A stretch of DNA of 64,000 nt from Flavobacterium alkalisoli. Its GTDB lineage: Bacteria > Bacteroidota > Bacteroidia > Flavobacteriales > Flavobacteriaceae. The DNA is taken from positions 2,046,001 to 2,110,000 of the forward strand of contig NZ_CP042831.1 in the NCBI RefSeq assembly GCF_008000935.1. Reading direction: 5' to 3'. Position 1 is the first letter of the stretch. Each line of letters starts with the position of its first letter. Under the pieces are notes generated by a model. That model did not search any database and had not been told where the DNA came from. It saw only the letters and a program-made list of their open reading frames with translations. Made by a program: the position numbers and the translations under genes. This document shows, in pieces, positions 17,123-24,435 of this stretch.

Positions 17123-19048
17123 TTACTTATAAAGTTTAATATAAAAAACGGTGCCTTTACCTAGTTCACTTTCAATCCATATTTTGCCACCATAGTTGTC
17201 AATAATCTTTTTCACTATGGACAGGCCAAGCCCCGTAGATCTTTCACTGTTACTGAAAGATTGGAATATCTTGAATATTTTGTCCTGATTTTCTTCTGCA
17301 ATACCTGGTCCGTTGTCGGCAACAGAGAAAACAAAATGGTCTTTAGCTTCTTTTACGTTTATGACAACAAACCCTTCAGGCTTGTCAATATAGTTTACAG
17401 CATTGCTTATCAGATTTTGAAAAAGCTGTTGTATCCTGAATCTATCAGCCTTTAAAACCGGTAGATTGTTCTTTATTTCTACCCTGATATGTGAAGGTAT
17501 ATGTATAATGCTTAAAATGTTTGTAACCACTTCGTGGATGTTTACATTTTCTTTAGCTATATCTGTTTTATCTATTTTAGAGTAGGTAAGGACTCCTTGG
17601 ATTAAATGATCCATTTTTTCCAGTTTATCCTCAATCATATTTAAATAGCCAGTTGTCTGCTCGGTAAGGCAACCTTCGTTATCTTCCTTAATCCAGGCAA
17701 CAAGTGAGTTAATACTGCGTAACGGGGACTTAAGGTCATGAGATACGATTTGGGCATAGTCTTCCAGCTCTTTATTACTTTTTGCTAAGCTTTTTAGAAG
17801 CTCTTCTTTTTGCTTTTCAAGTTGTTTTTCATGAGTAATATCTTCTTCAATTGCAAAAAAGCGTATTAATTCTCCAAAATTGTTATACAAGGCCTGACCC
17901 TGTATCCTGACCCAGTATTTCTTTTTGTCTTTAGAGTAGTTTATTATCTCACAGTTAAAGGGTTCTCCTTTTTTTATCTGATTACTTAGATAGATAACAG
18001 TTTCAGGATCACTTTCAGGCCCCTGTAATAGTATACCCGGTTTTTTGCCAATGAGTTCATCTTTTTTATATCCGGACATTTCTTCAAAACTGGAGTTTGC
18101 CCATTCTATACAGCCTTCCTTATCACATATAACCACAGAGTTTATGTTTTTTTCGGCAATAAGGGAAAGTAGTACCAATTGCTCTTCTTTTTCCTTCTCT
18201 TCGGTCATATCCTCAAGCATGGCAAAATACTGAAGAATATTTCCTTTGTCATCATATATAGGCTGTCCTTTAATTCTTGCCCAAAAATAGCCACCGCCTT
18301 TTTTGGCATGGGTTACTTCCACATCAAACGATTCACCTTTGTAAAACAGGTCGATCATTTTCTGTAATGCATCCCTGTCTGTAGATTCCGTAAGGCCAAC
18401 TTCAATAGGGGTTTTGCCCATTACATCTTCATGGCTAAAGCCTGTAATCTTTAAATAGGCATCATTACACCAAAATATTTCGGCACTGGGCTTGGTAAAT
18501 ACTATGGCATTTTCGTTTGCACTGGCAACTACCGATAGCTTGTTAAGCTCTTCACGATCCTGCTTAAGTGCATTTTTTTGTTCGTTATTTATCCTTAAAA
18601 GCTCTTTGAGCTCCTGGGTTGTAGACTCCTGAGTTTTTAATATCTGAAGCAGATCCAGTAAAGGATCATGATTAGCAAAATCAAAGATGGAAAGCTTTCT
18701 TTTTTTTACTTCCTCTACCGACATAAGCCAGGGAGAGCCCACAAATAAAAAATTGTTATCCATGGTTTCAAACTGTCCCCTTAGTATTAAGTCAGGTACA
18801 ATTTTACTTTCCAGAATAACAAGCTGACTTAGGTTTTCTACCAGTATTTCTTCGGTAATGTTTTCTGTATGAGGACGTATAAGTGAAAAGAAATCAGAAA
18901 AAGAGTTGCCTTGTTTTAATTCCGGATTCAGTTTAGTAATACTGCTTCCAAAGGAGGAGATTACTAAATTTTCATCCAGCAGTATATAGAAAGGGAATAT
19001 CCTGCTGAAATTATCGGCATTAAATTTAAATGTATGGCTGTTACTCAT
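17123..19048 (-). CDS. HNOBA-PAS-PAS histidine kinase, partner of H-NOX
   Basis: 641 residues from ATG 19048 (MSNSHTF), chosen because it begins 1 bp after the H-NOX stop, while the longer reading from 19102 would overlap H-NOX by 53 bp. Residues about 12-140 are an HNOBA (heme-NO-binding-associated) domain (FPFYILLDENLVISSFG, ILRGQFETMD, PLLDLLQILK). Two PAS domains follow (about 168-290 and 293-412), then the H-box YAQIVSHDLKSPLRS with H437 and complete N/G motifs (NLISNAVNYIDK, DNGPGIAEEN, GLGLSIVKKI). HNOBA domains dock onto H-NOX, so NO binding to the neighbouring protein should control this kinase. PAS2 is LOV-like but lacks the flavin cysteine. Confidence 0.92.
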   Translation of the reverse strand: MSNSHTFKFNADNFSRIFPFYILLDENLVISSFGSSITKLNPELKQGNSFSDFFSLIRPHTENITEEILVENLSQLVILESKIVPDLILRGQFETMDNNFLFVGSPWLMSVEEVKKRKLSIFDFANHDPLLDLLQILKTQESTTQELKELLRINNEQKNALKQDREELNKLSVVASANENAIVFTKPSAEIFWCNDAYLKITGFSHEDVMGKTPIEVGLTESTDRDALQKMIDLFYKGESFDVEVTHAKKGGGYFWARIKGQPIYDDKGNILQYFAMLEDMTEEKEKEEQLVLLSLIAEKNINSVVICDKEGCIEWANSSFEEMSGYKKDELIGKKPGILLQGPESDPETVIYLSNQIKKGEPFNCEIINYSKDKKKYWVRIQGQALYNNFGELIRFFAIEEDITHEKQLEKQKEELLKSLAKSNKELEDYAQIVSHDLKSPLRSINSLVAWIKEDNEGCLTEQTTGYLNMIEDKLEKMDHLIQGVLTYSKIDKTDIAKENVNIHEVVTNILSIIHIPSHIRVEIKNNLPVLKADRFRIQQLFQNLISNAVNYIDKPEGFVVINVKEAKDHFVFSVADNGPGIAEENQDKIFKIFQSFSNSERSTGLGLSIVKKIIDNYGGKIWIESELGKGTVFYIKLYK

Positions 19049-19049
19049 A

Positions 19050-19589
19050 TTACCAATTGATTTTGAAACCTTCCTGATGGCGGCTTTCAGCGGGGGACTC
19101 AATAGGCTCTACTATAGCGGGTTCACAAAATATTTTAACCAAACCATCCAGATAGCCCTTTAAAAAATCCCGAATACCTTCCCTGTCAGAGCTGTAATGC
19201 AGATGTAAGCTGTTGTGGGCTACATTACTTATTCTAAACTCGGGCGGAGTTAATTCAGGATAGATCAACATAATCCTGTTATGAAAGTTAGGTAAATTTA
19301 ATAAATAATCTTTGAGGTTTTCGCCTCTTGATTCCATCAGGAACTTATATTTTTCGGCAAGTGTGGAAATAATGCTTGCTCCAATGTCTTCAAGTACTTT
19401 GTTTAGAGGTGTTTGTGTAATTTTTGAAACTGTTTCGGCTATTTTAAAAATAGTTTCTTCACTGTATGGCTGATCGGCATCAAGAAAGCTTGGAGAAAGG
19501 GCACACTGCTGCTTAACTTCCCTCCAAATTTGGTTGCCAAAGTTATCGTTTACATAATGTTTTATTGCATTGTTAACAAAGCCATACAT
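19050..19589 (-). CDS. H-NOX heme nitric-oxide sensor
   Basis: 179 residues, the usual length for stand-alone bacterial H-NOX. Signature residues are present: N-terminal MYGFVNNAI, proximal heme histidine H103 in NFHNRIMLIYPELTPPEF, the conserved proline there, and the heme-propionate YxSxR motif at Y132-S134-R136 (HYSSDREG). H-NOX binds NO at a ferrous heme and controls a partner kinase or cyclase. Here the partner is the HNOBA kinase starting 1 bp downstream. The upstream receiver gene stops 2 bp before this start, so the genes are co-transcribed. Confidence 0.95.
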   Translation of the reverse strand: MYGFVNNAIKHYVNDNFGNQIWREVKQQCALSPSFLDADQPYSEETIFKIAETVSKITQTPLNKVLEDIGASIISTLAEKYKFLMESRGENLKDYLLNLPNFHNRIMLIYPELTPPEFRISNVAHNSLHLHYSSDREGIRDFLKGYLDGLVKIFCEPAIVEPIESPAESRHQEGFKINW

Positions 19590-19591
19590 AA

Positions 19592-20005
19592 TTACTGTGA
19601 GATTAATTCATTTACACTCCAGTATTCTATAAGTTTTTTAACCCTGTCTACATACTCCTCATATTTAAGGGGTTTTATTAAGTAGCCTGCAATGCCTATT
19701 TTGTAGCATTCCATTACATCCCTATGGTTGTTTGAGGTAGTTAGTATTATGGCAGGAATATATTTAAGCACTTCGTCTTTTTTAAGGATACCCAAAAACT
19801 CAATACCGTTTATTTTAGGCATATTAAGGTCCAGAATAATAATATCCGGAATAATTTCCTTGTCTTTTAATATTGCTAACGCCTCTTCGCCATTGTTGGC
19901 TTCTACTATCTTATGGTTTAAGTGCAGGGTTTTTAAAACTCTGTGAAACTTCATAACCTCGATAGAGTCGTCTTCAATTAAAAGTATGTTAAGTGCTCTG
20001 GCCAT
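19592..20005 (-). CDS. CheY-like single-domain response regulator, first gene of the NO operon
   Basis: 137 residues from ATG 20005 (MARALNILLIEDD). A start 12 codons earlier (20041) is unlikely because the promoter -7 box TAATTTTG at 20046-20039 would place the transcript start near 20033. Receiver domain only: E11-D12-D13 pocket, phospho-acceptor D59 (IIILDLNMPKING), LTTS and KPL motifs. It has no output domain. It could be a phosphate sink, a feedback element for the two kinases, or an effector acting by protein contact. Confidence 0.9.
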   Translation of the reverse strand: MARALNILLIEDDSIEVMKFHRVLKTLHLNHKIVEANNGEEALAILKDKEIIPDIIILDLNMPKINGIEFLGILKKDEVLKYIPAIILTTSNNHRDVMECYKIGIAGYLIKPLKYEEYVDRVKKLIEYWSVNELISQ

Positions 20006-20038
20006 TGTTTTTAGTTCAGGGGTATAATTTTCCAACCA

Positions 20039-20129
20039 CAAAATTACGGGACTCCGTAAAGCATAACTTTTCTTTTCGATAAGCGAGGGTTAAACTTCGG
20101 TGAATGGTAGTTTTGAGGCGACGAATGGT
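20039..20129 (-). promoter_or_regulatory. Promoter of the NO-sensing operon with a paired LytTR-type site
   Basis: Reading on the minus strand, half-site 1 ACCATTCGTCGCC begins at 20129 and half-site 2 ACCATTCACCGAA at 20108, exactly 21 bp apart. An exact TAnnTTTG box, TAATTTTG, spans 20046-20039, with the first ATG 34 bp on at 20005. The distance from half-site 2 to this -7 box is 62 bp, two turns longer than the 42 bp of the other units; the sequence at 42 bp is TTATGCTT, a poor box. The site implies that the operon is controlled by its own LytTR product. Confidence 0.75.
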
Positions 20130-20242
20130 TTTAAATAAGCTATAAGCAGTTTCTTACAATTATAAAATAACTGTGAATTGTATGTAGCCAATAGCTTAAT
20201 GCTTATTTGATTATCAGTTTTTTTGTTAAACGGGACAAAATT

Positions 20243-20313
20243 ACCATTCGTCTACAGTTGAATGCCATTCATCGAAATCTAACAGGATAGCTAACACAAT
20301 CAATAGATATTTG
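20243..20313 (+). promoter_or_regulatory. Unit A: paired LytTR-type site plus promoter
   Basis: Half-site 1 ACCATTCGTCTAC (20243) and half-site 2 GCCATTCATCGAA (20264) are 21 bp apart. The -7 box GATATTTG (20306-20313) begins 42 bp after half-site 2 begins. One mismatch to TAnnTTTG and no -33 TTG suggest an activator-dependent promoter. Confidence 0.75.
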
Positions 20314-20317
20314 CACC

Positions 20318-20449
20318 ATAAATAATGCATTTATAATCATTTAGTCGAAGCCCCCTAGATTAAATGGATCCCAAAAATAAAGTAGTGCTATTGATATTCA
20401 ATTAAAAATTACTGGTGTGTAAGGCCTCCCTAATAAGGAGGCCTTTTTT
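20318..20449 (+). ncRNA. Unit A small RNA candidate
   Basis: A transcript of about 130 nt predicted from promoter unit A to the terminator at 20421-20449. No ORF longer than a few codons. Near the 5' end CACCA (20314-20318) can pair with TGGTG (20413-20417) just before the terminator, and an exposed run CCCCC (20351-20355, context AAGCCCCCTAG) lies in between. Similar C-runs occur in units B, D and E. The 5' end is estimated from the -7 box. Confidence 0.6.
20421..20449 (+). terminator. Unit A terminator
   Basis: Stem GGCCTCC/GGAGGCC (20423-20429 with 20437-20443) and six T. The sequence is closely related to the unit B and C terminators. Confidence 0.88.
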
Positions 20450-20495
20450 ATTGATTGTTATTTGATAAATCTTGCAGCTTACCCTGAATACGGGT

Positions 20496-20566
20496 ACATC
20501 TGACCGAAAGTAAAATTCCACTCATCGAATAATAGACTCGAAAGCTGATTTACCGACGGATATTTG
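20496..20566 (+). promoter_or_regulatory. Unit B: paired LytTR-type site plus promoter
   Basis: Half-sites ACATCTGACCGAA (20496) and TCCACTCATCGAA (20517) are 21 bp apart. The second matches unit A's second half-site well, the first is degenerate. The -7 box GATATTTG (20559-20566) begins 42 bp after half-site 2. The box sits in CGACGGATATTTG, shared exactly with unit D. Confidence 0.68.
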
Positions 20567-20571
20567 CAATG

Positions 20572-20720
20572 TAATTAATTACAAAAGTGGTTATAATAGA
20601 TTATCATACTTTAAGCCCCCAAAGTACATTGATAGTTTTTATAAGAATGGAAAGAAATTAATGTTAGAATGCACGACTACTGATGTTTATTTTAAGGCCT
20701 CCTGTTAAGGGAGGCTTTTT
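20572..20720 (+). ncRNA. Unit B small RNA candidate
   Basis: A transcript of about 150 nt from promoter unit B to its terminator. The longest reading frame is a few codons. Contains TTAAGCCCCCAAAG with the C-run at 20616-20620. ATTAATT near the 5' end can pair with AATTAAT downstream, loosely closing the molecule before the terminator. Confidence 0.6.
20694..20720 (+). terminator. Unit B terminator
   Basis: GCCTCC (20697-20702) pairs with GGAGGC (20710-20715), followed by TTTTTT. It is homologous to the unit A and C terminators. Confidence 0.85.
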
Positions 20721-20790
20721 TATTTATGCTGTTCTAACTTTAATCTATTGATGCTAATTATATTTAAATCGGCTTACCTGTGTTGTTAAT

Positions 20791-20861
20791 ACCTTTCGTC
20801 TACAGTAAAAAGTTGTTAAGCGAATATCAGGTAAAATGTTTTAAAGCTTTGTTGAAATTTG
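20791..20861 (+). promoter_or_regulatory. Unit C: paired LytTR-type site plus promoter
   Basis: Half-sites ACCTTTCGTCTAC (20791) and GTTGTTAAGCGAA (20812) are 21 bp apart. The -7 box GAAATTTG (20854-20861) begins 42 bp after half-site 2. The second half-site is the weakest of the set; assignment rests on identical spacing. Confidence 0.62.
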
Positions 20862-20866
20862 TAGTG

Positions 20867-20934
20867 TTATTTAGTACAAATAGGTTATACAACTAATGTA
20901 TGTTTTAAGGCCTCCTCTAACGGGAGGTCTTTTT
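20867..20934 (+). ncRNA. Unit C small RNA candidate (short)
   Basis: About 68 nt from promoter unit C to its terminator, the shortest of the family. It lacks the CCCCC run. TTAGT and ACTAA can form a small internal hairpin. No ORF. Confidence 0.5.
20907..20934 (+). terminator. Unit C terminator
   Basis: CCTCC (20911-20915) pairs with GGAGG (20923-20927), followed by a T-rich tract. It shares the AAGGCCTCC lead sequence with units A and B. Confidence 0.82.
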
Positions 20935-21005
20935 ATTTATAGATGTTTTGATTAGCAGATAGTATATATAAACCTTTGTTCAGCCTGTTTGTCGTCTTAG
21001 TGGTT

Positions 21006-21076
21006 ACCATTCGTCTACAGCAAAATGTTTTTGGTCGAATATTAGCCAAAAACCTTTGAAACCCGACGGATATTTG
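21006..21076 (+). promoter_or_regulatory. Unit D: paired LytTR-type site plus promoter for the receiver gene at 21199
   Basis: Half-sites ACCATTCGTCTAC (21006) and GTTTTTGGTCGAA (21027) are 21 bp apart. The -7 box GATATTTG (21069-21076) begins 42 bp after half-site 2. Unlike A-C there is no terminator, so transcription enters the response regulator gene. Confidence 0.75.
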
Positions 21077-21081
21077 TACTG

Positions 21082-21198
21082 TAATTAACACTGAACCCGA
21101 AACAACTTATCAAGATTATTGCCCCCAATAAACTGATAACCCAAAAAATACCGTAAATCAATATAAGGTTCAGTGTTAATGACTAAAACAGCAGGTAT
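21082..21198 (+). promoter_or_regulatory. Structured 5' leader of the receiver gene
   Basis: A leader of about 117 nt. Its first bases contain ATTAACACTGAACC (21084-21097), the perfect 14-bp inverse of GGTTCAGTGTTAAT (21167-21180) lying 19 bp before the ATG. The pairing closes the whole leader into one domain, with the CCCCC run (21122-21126) inside. Because the helix ends next to the start codon it may affect translation or stability. No known riboswitch class is recognised. Confidence 0.6.
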
Positions 21199-21627
21199 AT
21201 GAGAGTTTTAATAGTAGATAACGAACGACACATATTAACATCGTTAGGCAGGTGCCTTAGCGATTTAGGATATGAAATTGAGTGTTGTGACAATACTCAG
21301 GATGCTGTAAATAGTTTTAATGCTTTTCAGCCTGATTTGCTTATAGCAGATATAAGTTTACCGGTAGTGTACCCAATGGTACCTATGATAAACAAACCTA
21401 AAGCAAACAGGGCAGGGCTAGAACTTATACAATATATAAGAAATGTAAAAAAGGTTAGTACTCCTGTAATGGTAGTTTCATGCCATAGCGATGAAAGGGT
21501 TTTTAATAAAACCTTCGAGCTTGGAGTAAACGACTACGCAAAAATGCCTTTAAGTATTTCTGATATTGAAGCAAGAGCAAAAAGGCTTACAAGTGGTATA
21601 GATAACGCAATTTTTAGTTTGAATTAA
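21199..21627 (+). CDS. Atypical single-domain response regulator
   Basis: 142 residues, receiver only. The phospho-acceptor is D51 (LLIADISLP); the acidic pocket is D7-N8, with N replacing one of the usual acids. About 25 extra residues are inserted right after the phosphorylation loop (VVYPMVPMINKPKANRAG) before the helix GLELIQYIR. The receiver half of the fusion protein at 40971 has an insertion at the same place and about the same overall sequence, and both genes sit behind the same promoter type. No output domain, so it probably acts by protein contact. The organism-level role is unknown. Confidence 0.82.
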   Translation: MRVLIVDNERHILTSLGRCLSDLGYEIECCDNTQDAVNSFNAFQPDLLIADISLPVVYPMVPMINKPKANRAGLELIQYIRNVKKVSTPVMVVSCHSDERVFNKTFELGVNDYAKMPLSISDIEARAKRLTSGIDNAIFSLN

Positions 21628-21691
21628 AATAAAAAAGTACTTCATAATGCCTTAAGGGATTATGATAGTTTTATGGTTGGTTTGGTTGATG

Positions 21692-21726
21692 CACCTGCAG
21701 GAAACTGCAGGTGTTTCTTTTTTTAG
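21692..21726 (+). terminator. Terminator after the receiver gene, GAAA tetraloop
   Basis: CACCTGCAG/CTGCAGGTG (21692-21700 with 21705-21713) closed by GAAA, then a T-rich tract reaching the stop of the convergent gene. Confidence 0.88.
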
Positions 21727-22985
21727 AATCGTTTTATGGCTCCTACGCCGGCAGTTATCTGATTACCTTTTGTGTTAGGGGCATATTCCTGATTTTCAAG
21801 TGAAGTCCTTACATATACGACATAAGAACGTTTAATTACGGTCCTGTATTCCAAAGCTACATTGTATGATTTTAGCTTATAGGTAAAAGTCTCATTAAGT
21901 AATACGTTATTCTGATTGTCAGGAGAAATACCGGTACCTAGCCTCAAACTCACATACTCATCAGCACCACCTAAATAATAACGGGTTGTTAACTGGTAAG
22001 ACTGGCCTACATTATTTCTGTCTGGTGTAAAATATCCTCTTAGGTTAAACCATAGGTTTTTGTAATATTTTCCGGCAGACAGGGTATAGGTCCAGGTTTG
22101 TTCTCCCGAAAAACTTAACATCCTAAAACCCCCTTCTGCTTCAAAACCTTTGGGTAGATTGGCAAATAATGAAAAGCCGGCTTTATATTCAGGGAAAATA
22201 CCTTTATCATCAGATACACCTGCATTTACATAGGTATAGAAAACATCAGATATTCTAGGATAACTTTCAATTTCAAACTGCATAGCATCCATAGCAAACT
22301 TATTGGCATAATTTACCCTTCCGGTAAGTGTACCAAAGTTACCCTGCCTGGTATAGTCTACGCTTGCTATGTGCCAAGGGTCATCAAAACGTTTATCAAA
22401 GTGATAGTAGTCATAATAAACCCCTACGGCATTTTTAAACCCTGTCATACCTATAACCTGGCTTAAAGTTCTGGCTTCATTGTTTTTTGGGTTTATTTCC
22501 AAAAGTGTTGTTAGGGTACTGTTGGCCTCGGTAAATTGTCTGGAATCTTTAAGGATTCTTGCTTTTAAAAGTAACAGCTCTTCCGATTGCGGACTTTTTT
22601 CCAAGCCTTTATTGGTTAGTTCTAATGCCTTGTCATAGTTTTTATTCCAATACTCAAGACTACCGTATGCAAGGTAAAGATCTGTTTCGTTAGGATTTTT
22701 TTTCATAACCTCTTCAAAAACCATACGCGCCTGTTCCGGTTGTTTGTCCCATGTATATACTCTGCCTAAAAAGATATTCAGTTCGGTATAATCCGGGCTC
22801 ATTTCCAAAGCCTTTTGCGCTAAATCAATAGCTTTTTTGTAGTTTTTGTTTTCAAAAGCTTCTTTTCGGGCTTCTGTGTATATATCATCGCTGGTTTGGG
22901 CATTTACAGTAATGCAGGAAAAAAGCATAACTATATAAAGTAATACCTTAACAGTTGATTGTATTTTTTTTAGATTGACTGACAC
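21723..22985 (-). CDS. TPR plus YaiO-family outer-membrane beta-barrel protein
   Basis: 420 residues: signal peptide (about 1-29), TPR repeats (about 33-165, e.g. TELNIFLGRVYTWDKQPEQA), then a YaiO-type barrel (about 185-420) with alternating aromatic strands and the C-terminal AGVGAIKRF. In Gram-negative polysaccharide exporters a TPR periplasmic segment joined to a barrel (as in PgaA or BcsC) carries the polymer across the outer membrane. It is the last gene of an operon with a processive glycosyltransferase, so an export porin role is inferred. Confidence 0.82.
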   Translation of the reverse strand: MSVNLKKIQSTVKVLLYIVMLFSCITVNAQTSDDIYTEARKEAFENKNYKKAIDLAQKALEMSPDYTELNIFLGRVYTWDKQPEQARMVFEEVMKKNPNETDLYLAYGSLEYWNKNYDKALELTNKGLEKSPQSEELLLLKARILKDSRQFTEANSTLTTLLEINPKNNEARTLSQVIGMTGFKNAVGVYYDYYHFDKRFDDPWHIASVDYTRQGNFGTLTGRVNYANKFAMDAMQFEIESYPRISDVFYTYVNAGVSDDKGIFPEYKAGFSLFANLPKGFEAEGGFRMLSFSGEQTWTYTLSAGKYYKNLWFNLRGYFTPDRNNVGQSYQLTTRYYLGGADEYVSLRLGTGISPDNQNNVLLNETFTYKLKSYNVALEYRTVIKRSYVVYVRTSLENQEYAPNTKGNQITAGVGAIKRF

Positions 22986-23007
22986 AATAGTAATTTTTAA
23001 GATTAAA

Positions 23008-24429
23008 CTATTTTTTAGGGTTTGAAAGCCCTGTTCTACTCATGGCTCCCCAAGTTTTTTTACCTCTTATAAGATCGATATTACCTTTTATAGCGGCCCA
23101 CATTACAAACGGATGGTAAAACAAAGGTTCTGCAAAGGCAGTACCTATAAGCCTGAATATGTATTTAGGTTTCTTGTATTGCTGAAAAGAATATTCTTCA
23201 AAGAAAATAGCCGTAATTGAATAAAGTACCGAGAAGAAATACACCAAAGCAAAAAAGCTAAGGAATATAGTCCAGTTTAATAATCCTAAAACATATAAAA
23301 GGATAATGAAAAGTATCCCGAAGAATTCTATGATAGGGGCAAGCCATTCAAAAAACATCCAGTAAGGAGTACTAAGCATACCCAATACTTTGTACTTAGG
23401 GTTAAACATCATTTTGCGATGCATCCATAGTGTTTCCATAGTACCCCGTGTCCATCTGTTGCGTTGCCTGTGCAGTACTTTCCACTGTTGTGGCACTTCT
23501 GTCCAGCATAAAGGATCCGGTATAAAACCTACGGTATAAGGAATTTTTTTATTACGCATCATTCGTCGCATGCGCACTAAAAGTTCCATGTCTTCCCCTA
23601 CGGTTTTGTGATTATAACCTCCGGCCTCTATAGCTATCTTCTTATCAAACATACCGAATGCTCCGGATATTAGCAGAAGCCCATCCAGTCTTGACCATGC
23701 CATACGCCCCATAAGGAAGGCCCTGAAGTATTCCAGTATTTGTGCACGGGCCACAAACTTATCCGGAAGGCGCACTTCTATAATCCTGCCGTCTTCAATA
23801 ATACATGAGTTAGCCACACGGATTATACCTCCAGATGCAATTACTGTCTTCTCGTTATTTAAAAATGGTTTTACCAATTTAAGCAAGGCATCGTTTTCAA
23901 GTATACAGTCTACGTCAATACAACAAATTAGGTCGTGCTTACAATTGTTTATTCCTGCGTTTAGGGCATCGGCCTTACCACCATTAGCCTTATCTATAAC
24001 CGTTAGATTCTTGTATGCTTTTATGGTAGATGTGTAAACGCCCCTTACTTCCTGTGTTGGTATGGAGTTATATCGTAATGACTCATCTTTTACCATAGAA
24101 AAAGTTTCTACCAGCCTTTGCAGCGTATTGTCTTTACTGCCGTCGTTTATTACCACTATCTCATAAGAAGGATAGTTAAGAGTAAGCATGGAGCGTACGT
24201 TTTCCACAACATTGGCCTCCTCATTATAGGCCGGTGCAAGTATAGATACCGGTGGCAGAGTTGAGGACTGCAGCATTGCTACTTCTTCCGAAGGAAGATT
24301 GTATATTCTTTTATACTCCTTAATTTCCAGAAAGGAGAACAAGGCAGCAAATGTATATCCTGAGCATATTACAACTGCATATACCAGGAATGCCCAACTT
24401 GCTATATCTATTAATATTCTATAATCCAA
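23008..24429 (-). CDS. Processive family 2 glycosyltransferase (PgaC/BcsA-like)
   Basis: 473 residues: N-terminal membrane span (about 8-33), GT2 catalytic domain with VSILAPAYNEEANV, VVINDGSKD, the CCIDVDCILE metal-binding region, GEDMELLVRMRR and the processive motif QRNRW (HRQRNRWTRGT), followed by three or four C-terminal membrane spans (from about 345). The Q-x-x-R-W motif is the mark of polymerising synthases such as cellulose, hyaluronan or poly-N-acetylglucosamine synthases. The polymer cannot be named. The gene lies 6 bp from the HEAT gene and 22 bp from the barrel gene. Confidence 0.9.
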   Translation of the reverse strand: MDYRILIDIASWAFLVYAVVICSGYTFAALFSFLEIKEYKRIYNLPSEEVAMLQSSTLPPVSILAPAYNEEANVVENVRSMLTLNYPSYEIVVINDGSKDNTLQRLVETFSMVKDESLRYNSIPTQEVRGVYTSTIKAYKNLTVIDKANGGKADALNAGINNCKHDLICCIDVDCILENDALLKLVKPFLNNEKTVIASGGIIRVANSCIIEDGRIIEVRLPDKFVARAQILEYFRAFLMGRMAWSRLDGLLLISGAFGMFDKKIAIEAGGYNHKTVGEDMELLVRMRRMMRNKKIPYTVGFIPDPLCWTEVPQQWKVLHRQRNRWTRGTMETLWMHRKMMFNPKYKVLGMLSTPYWMFFEWLAPIIEFFGILFIILLYVLGLLNWTIFLSFFALVYFFSVLYSITAIFFEEYSFQQYKKPKYIFRLIGTAFAEPLFYHPFVMWAAIKGNIDLIRGKKTWGAMSRTGLSNPKK

Positions 24430-24435
24430 AATGTG

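Noticed and set aside
18003..18040. LOV-type photosensor in the second PAS domain of the HNOBA kinase
   Set aside because: The LLQGP stretch resembles LOV proteins, but the flavin-binding cysteine of the GxNCRFLQ motif is missing.
19049..19102. Longer N-terminus of the HNOBA kinase from 19102
   Set aside because: It would overlap the intact H-NOX gene by 53 bp, and the HNOBA domain begins after the ATG at 19048.
20006..20041. Start of the CheY-like gene at 20041
   Set aside because: The -7 box at 20046-20039 puts this codon upstream of the predicted transcript start, and the receiver fold begins after 20005.
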